From Mytilisepta virgata (Eukaryota; Mollusca; Bivalvia; Mytilida; Mytilidae), in NCBI GenBank assembly GCA_028015205.1, contig JAPWFG010000018.1:1674001-1738000 (forward strand): a DNA stretch of 64,000 bases, in the 5' to 3' direction. A program made the translations under genes and the position numbers. Each line of letters opens with the position of its first letter. Position 1 is the first letter of the stretch. Shown in pieces: positions 58,982 through 64,000 of this stretch. The notes under the pieces were generated by a model. The model ran no database searches. It was not told the origin of the DNA and worked only from the letters and a program-made list of their open reading frames with translations.

Positions 58982-59382
58982 TCTTTTCCTAGGACTGCGA
59001 ATTGGTGGGCTTTTCCTAATGTTTTGTCACTTCGGTATTCTTTTGGCAATATTCACAACTTTTGAATTTTCACATTGTAAAAAAAGCATTTCTTTTTTTT
59101 TTTGCAATATTCATTTAAGAATTATTTATTATTATATACTCAAAATGTCTTTCACTTTTTCATTCTGTGATATAGTTTACTTTTATAATATTAAAGGTAT
59201 AAATGATTATTTTTTTTTATTTATTGAAAACATAGTCATATTTAAGGTTTTATTGTAATAAAGGTTGTTTGAAAGGAGTTTACTGATGTGCTGATTTTGC
59301 TTACTCACTCACAGACTGAAGAAAGACCAAAGGACACATATTTCTTGTAATCCAGTAAAATTTTCTTTATCAAAATAATAAT

Positions 59383-59625
59383 CCAAAGATTCTAATATTA
59401 GATATAGTAAATTTATACTATGCTGTATACGACGCATTTCAAGGAGTTACTTCTCATCAGCAGCATTAAAACCAAAACATTATTTTAAACAAGAAGTACT
59501 TATAACCAAAAATACCGAAATAGGAAGCTAAATTCAGTTTTGATGCATAAGATGTGCAAATTTAGTTGATTTACGAGTATGACTCATCAGTTGTGCTCAA
59601 GGTCTGAAAGGTTAAAATCCAAATC
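59383..59625 (-). repeat. Copy of the direct-repeat family found in the LINE
   Basis: On the minus strand it reads 'aataggaagc'-complement text equal to 29872-30055, including 'gcgtcgtatacagcatagta'. It continues into 'gagcacaactgatgag' text, joining it to the repeat at 52990-53060. So these are parts of one larger interspersed element. Confidence 0.65.
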
Positions 59626-59937
59626 AACTATCAAAAAGTTGATATTAAATATTTCATCTGCACTCTTAAGAACTATTTTTATTTTAACCCCATTTTTTCT
59701 TTTAAGAATATTAAGAATAAGAGAAATTGGGATTTTCCCTATATAATCTACATACAATTTACCAACATTAAGACTCAATTATCTCAAAATCAAGAACGGT
59801 GACCTATGTTTTTTAAATTGAAATTTCAAAGTATATCCATCCAACATCCTGCCTTGAAAAAATTAGGAAAAGCTATCTGCTAAAAATATTAGTATTGATC
59901 TACCTTTAGGGAGACATCATATGAAGGGTTTATGCAT

Positions 59938-60130
59938 GTATTATGTGTTGAATTTCACGATGGGTGCAGTATACGGAGCATGATCTGCTTACCCTTCCAG
60001 AGCACTGTAGATCACTCTGGTTTTTATAGGAGTCGGTGTTGTTCATTGTTTTTTAGTTTTCAGTGTTTATTTGTTGTGCTTGTGTTTGTTCATTTGCCTT
60101 CCTTGGTTTTTCTGTATAATGGAATGCTAT
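59938..60130 (+). repeat. 3' remnant of the YIDD retroelement
   Basis: 'cagtatacggagcatgatct' and 'gcttacccttccagagca' match the inverted text of 20880-21010. Not coding. Confidence 0.55.
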
Positions 60131-60883
60131 TTTGGTTTGCTCCTTAGCATTTTTGTTGTCTATGAAATCCAGTGTTGCATGAAACATTGTAAACATGATC
60201 ATGTGTTAGTTGATGACTGAACAAATTAAAGAATGCCAAAAAGCTACTAAAAGAGTCTTTGAATGCTTGCCTGTTTGTCTTCTTGGTATCAGAATCCGTT
60301 TTGATGTGACATTGTAATCTTTGATAAATCTATAACAGACCCCTGGACTAAATACATGTGTAGAATGCAGTTTCAATTGCACATACAGTATTGTATCGCT
60401 GATAAACATTGATATACCACAGGCAATGAAAGATGCTTGTGTTGAATATATGAACAGTCTTGGCTACTTGCACAGGTTAAGTTTAAACCTGAATAGATCA
60501 ACTTGATCCAGGCCTAAATCTAGCTTTACTTTAACAGTTTCCTTAGACAATTGTGGTTTAGATGCGAGTACTGAGATCAATTTTGAACAATGTATAGGGT
60601 AGGTTTAAATCTTTTCTTATGCAGTCCTGCAGGACTTCTTAGATGAAATAGACAGGACAATAAAATTGGGGCATATAATACACAATCACCAGAATTTTTT
60701 CTAGAATCATACTGATGTTGAATTTATTGAAAGGATGCCTTAGCTATCAAGAATATTTCCACTAAACCAACTTCTGATTGCATTGAAATCTGACGCAACC
60801 GACTGTTTGTTGAGAGTCTCGGGTGATTTGAAATAATAATTTCATGCTTAGTGAGGATGGTTTTGAAAGCACTGGAATGTCTT
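60131..60883. other. No feature seen
   Basis: No gene or repeat that I can name. Confidence 0.4.
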
Positions 60884-62152
60884 TTTATACGACCGCAAAA
60901 TTTTTGCGGTCGTATATTGGTATGACGTTGTCGTCGTCGTCGTCCGAAGACATTTGGTTTTCGCACTATAACTTTAGTCTTAGTTAATAGAAATCTATGA
61001 AATTTAAACACAAGGTTTATGACCACAAAAGGAAGGTTGGGATTGTTTTTGGGAGTTTTGGTCCCAACAGTTTAGGAATTAGGGGCTAAAAAAGGGCCCA
61101 CATAAGCATTTTTCTTGGTTTTTGCACAATAACTTTAGTATATGTAAATAGAAATCTATGAAATTTAAACACAAGGTTTATGACCACAAAAGGAAGGTTG
61201 GGATTGATTTTCGGAGTTTTGGTCCCAACAGTTTAGGAATTGGGGGCCAAAAGGGTCCAAAATTAAACTTTGTTTGATTTCATCGAAAACTGAACTATTG
61301 GGGTTCTTTGATATGCCGAATCTAACCGTGTATTTAGATTCTTAATTTTTGGTCCTGTTTTCAAATTGGTCTAAATTAAGGTCCAAAGGGTCCAAAAATA
61401 AACTTAGTTTGATTTTAACAAAAATTGAATTCTTGGGGTTCTTTGATATGCTGAATCTAAACATGTACTTAGTTTTTTTATTATGAGCCCAGTTTTCTAG
61501 GTGGTCCAAATCAGGGTCCAAAATTAAACTTTGTTTGATCCATGACTATGATGTCATTTTCTATTTTAATATGTTTATGGTGTATTTAAATGGGCTGTTA
61601 TGGTTGCAAAGTATAAAGAAATGGGGGGGGGGGGGATTGGAAAACAAAATTTAGGGGGGGGTAAATGAGAAATTGGGGAGGGGGCAATTTTTTTCATTTC
61701 ATATTTCATAAATTAAAAAGAAAATTTCAAATTTTTTTAGCAAAAAAAGGATGGGGGGGGGGGGGGGTTACAATAGATTTTATTGTTTTTTTTTTTTTTT
61801 TTGGTTTTTTTTTGGGAGGGGGGGCAATGTGCAACTTCTTTGTGTATTGCACAAAAGCTAAAAAACGGGTAATTTTTTTTATTTTTTTTTGGGGGGGGGG
61901 GGGCAATTCTCCACAGCATATTGTATTGCACAAGAAGCAAAAAATTGAATATAAATTCAAATCATATGACCAATTCTAAGTTCTTTGATTTCAGTTATTC
62001 TGTGTCAGAAACCTATTATGTGTCAAATATTTAATTACAATCCAAATTCAGACCTGTATCAAATGCGAATATTGTGTCCATTTTTGCCCCAATTGTTCAG
62101 GGTTGGAGCTCTGCGGTCGTATCCAGCTGCGCTCAGCGAAGCAATTTATTAA
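60884..62152 (+). mobile_element. Hairpin-headed repeat family HL-2, best copy
   Basis: The 5' hairpin TATACGACCGCAAAA and its exact inverse lie at 60886-60916, then 'tcgtcgtcgtcgtcc'. Two modules ('aactttagt' near 60970 and 61131) and two 'ggttctttgatatg' modules follow, then three long G-runs (61622-61635, 61752-61768, 61891-61903). The 3' end has 'ctgcggtcgtat', which is the 5' arm inverted, and a GCTGCGCTCAGCGAAGC hairpin. Confidence 0.8.
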
Positions 62153-62372
62153 TAGATATGCAAAGTTCCCGTTTGACATGGCTGCTGGTGGACTGACAGT
62201 TGCGAGAATATCATTACCTAGGCAATTTGTTTATTCAGTGACACAATTTTAAGATACATGAATTTCATTTTAAGTTTTATAAATTTTCCAAGTCTATTAA
62301 AGCATACTTTCTATTCTCAAAGTTGACCGTATCTTTTATCTGCTCTTCGAAGAAATCATGCAAGATAAATAT

Positions 62373-62485
62373 ACAATACATAGTAATTGTCGGAAAATAT
62401 AAAATTTATTTGGGCGAGCCTTAGAAACATAAGAAAATGCGAGCCCAAATAAATTTTATATTTTCCGACAATGACTATGTATTGT
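62373..62485. repeat. Hairpin with 43-bp arms, one mismatch
   Basis: Arms 62373-62415 and 62443-62485 (acaatacatagtaattgtcg...) are inverted copies with a single mismatch and a 27-bp loop. The near-perfect pairing points to recent origin or selection. Confidence 0.95.
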
Positions 62486-64000
62486 CTTTATCCTTCAGTC
62501 AACTTTAGATGCGTAAAATGCCTTAAAATTGCGTTTTAAGTTGAAATGCAACAGCAGTGAATACGCGGGAAACGCCACGACTTCATCTGGTACATTCGCT
62601 ACGCTTCTCGCGCTCTTCATGTAAACAAGTACCAGTTGACTTTATTAGGTCATTGACCTAATACGACTAACTTTTATAAGACCGGAAATGGCTTGATTGC
62701 AGAGTAAAAATTAAACTTAATACAAAAGAAAAAAGAAGACAAGTTGGGTTTACAGTGTATATGGGAGAAATAAAAATCGACCGATACTCTATAAAGGAAT
62801 TACTACAAAACAAACACACATTAAATAATAAATATTTTAATTGCTGTTTAAAAAAGTATAATTTCAACACGTTTAAACTATAATTGTATTCTTACATGTG
62901 TAATACACACCTTAACGTGTTTGGATCATTAGGATTTTAAATATATATACGTATTGTTTCGACAGAATAAAAATAGATTTTTATTAATAGTCATTACCGA
63001 GAAAGATTTGGTTCCTTATTACAGGTATGACTTGGTCGTTTTGACATTACTTATTTAACATTTTTATGACGATTGATTTTTCTTTGATTGTAAAATTATT
63101 AAATATTTCAAATTTTTGTTCATACTTATTTTCTGTAGTTTTCATCTAATCTAATTACTAGTTAATATGGAATATACTAGAATCAATTAATTAGTTCTAA
63201 ATATAGATTGTTTCTGAACATAGAAACTGCAAACACTTTCTGCTTTTTCTCCGATGAATTGTTGTACGGATTTTAGGTTTAAGATTAGATATCGATTGAT
63301 GCCACATGTCATTGAGCAATTTGACATAATATGTCTTATTGACTCATTGCCATGCTATATCCCTTTCAAAACTTCATTTTAAAGGGACCTTCCTATCAGT
63401 TATAATGAGCAGAGGGAAGGAACATTTTTTAACACGATATTCTCCTTTTTTTTAAATTTACAGATAACTGTAAGTAACGACCCCGTTTTATCCTGATTTA
63501 TTTATCCTATTGTCGCATCTATTTAAAATTGTATTTGCCATTTTCCGCGAAAACTGGATCGTTTGAAATAATTCGAAAAAGATTTTTTTGATGTATGGTA
63601 TGAGGGTGGTAATAAAAAAAAAAAAAAAGAAAAGAACCTTTGGAAGAAATTTTCAAGTATCTACGTCATTTCTAATTGGATTTTTTTTAATGTGACGATT
63701 GTGTTGGTATTTATTTAAAAACAACTTCTTGGAAGATCTAAAAAACAAGAGAAATATTTCAGAAACATGTTTGTACATGGAGCAAATACAAGCAGCTCAT
63801 TCACCAACTTATGTTTAAGGACATAAGAGAAAAGATAGAATATGTATGCATCCCGAGGTTTTACTAAACTGTCGTCGATTGAAACACCAATATATAGTCT
63901 ATTGTCGTAGTGTACATTTTCGTATATTTTCAAAGGACACATTTTTCCCACGCTCGGCAACTAATTGTTAAAGTCTTTCGTTTCGGTAATATTTTCTTTT
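62486..64000. other. No feature seen
   Basis: AT-rich and without a supported gene. The short frames at 62667-62870 and 63715-63960 have no recognisable content. Confidence 0.4.

Noticed and set aside
61665..61979. Glycine/phenylalanine-rich frame
   Set aside because: It comes from the G-runs and T-runs of the HL-2 repeat.

Overview
The window looks like nuclear DNA of a bivalve mollusc, most likely a mussel (Mytilus or a close relative). It is AT-rich with spliced genes. It carries several copies of a tRNA-derived SINE with a Meta-SINE-like body and many interspersed repeats of a kind I know from mussel genomes. I see no bacterial operons, no rRNA or functional tRNA genes and no CRISPR. The species assignment is inference from repeat content and from the animal-type genes.

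Layout. (1) Positions 1-20508 are a head-to-tail array of four units (starts 1, 7745, 10630 and 18502), each carrying one intronless carbohydrate sulfotransferase gene on the minus strand. Units 3 and 4 are intact 441-residue genes. Unit 1 has a premature stop and has lost its normal stop. Unit 2 is cut to its 3' half by a deletion of about 4.85 kb. Diagnostic differences alternate A-B-A-B, so a two-gene block of about 10.6 kb seems to have duplicated. (2) Positions 20.5-33 kb are a transposon graveyard: reverse-transcriptase remnants, two G-rich-ended elements with 6-bp target duplications, a palindrome-array MITE nested in one of them, which is itself nested in a SINE, and a second palindrome-array MITE that swallowed a LINE. 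(3) Positions 33-36 kb are mostly unassigned, with one strong hairpin and a decayed repeat. (4) Positions 36210-48888 hold one complete six-exon plus-strand gene for an MPPED1/MPPED2-type metallophosphoesterase (354 residues), with introns full of MITEs, SINEs and hairpin-headed repeats. (5) Positions 49-64 kb contain no gene I can support, only more repeats and one near-perfect 43-bp-arm hairpin.

Functional picture. The sulfotransferases should be Golgi type II membrane enzymes using PAPS; the array is a young, still changing gene family. The phosphoesterase is a separate cytosolic enzyme gene with all expected metal ligands. The most interesting non-gene signals are (a) several sequence-unrelated repeat families that share one architecture: a 5' hairpin, variable internal modules, the 5' arm repeated inverted near the 3' end, a 3' hairpin and, in several copies, a terminal CTAG, suggesting non-autonomous Helitron/Helentron-like elements; and (b) a transposon family with 16-bp G-rich inverted ends, pyrimidine minisatellites next to them and 6-bp target duplications that I cannot assign to a superfamily.
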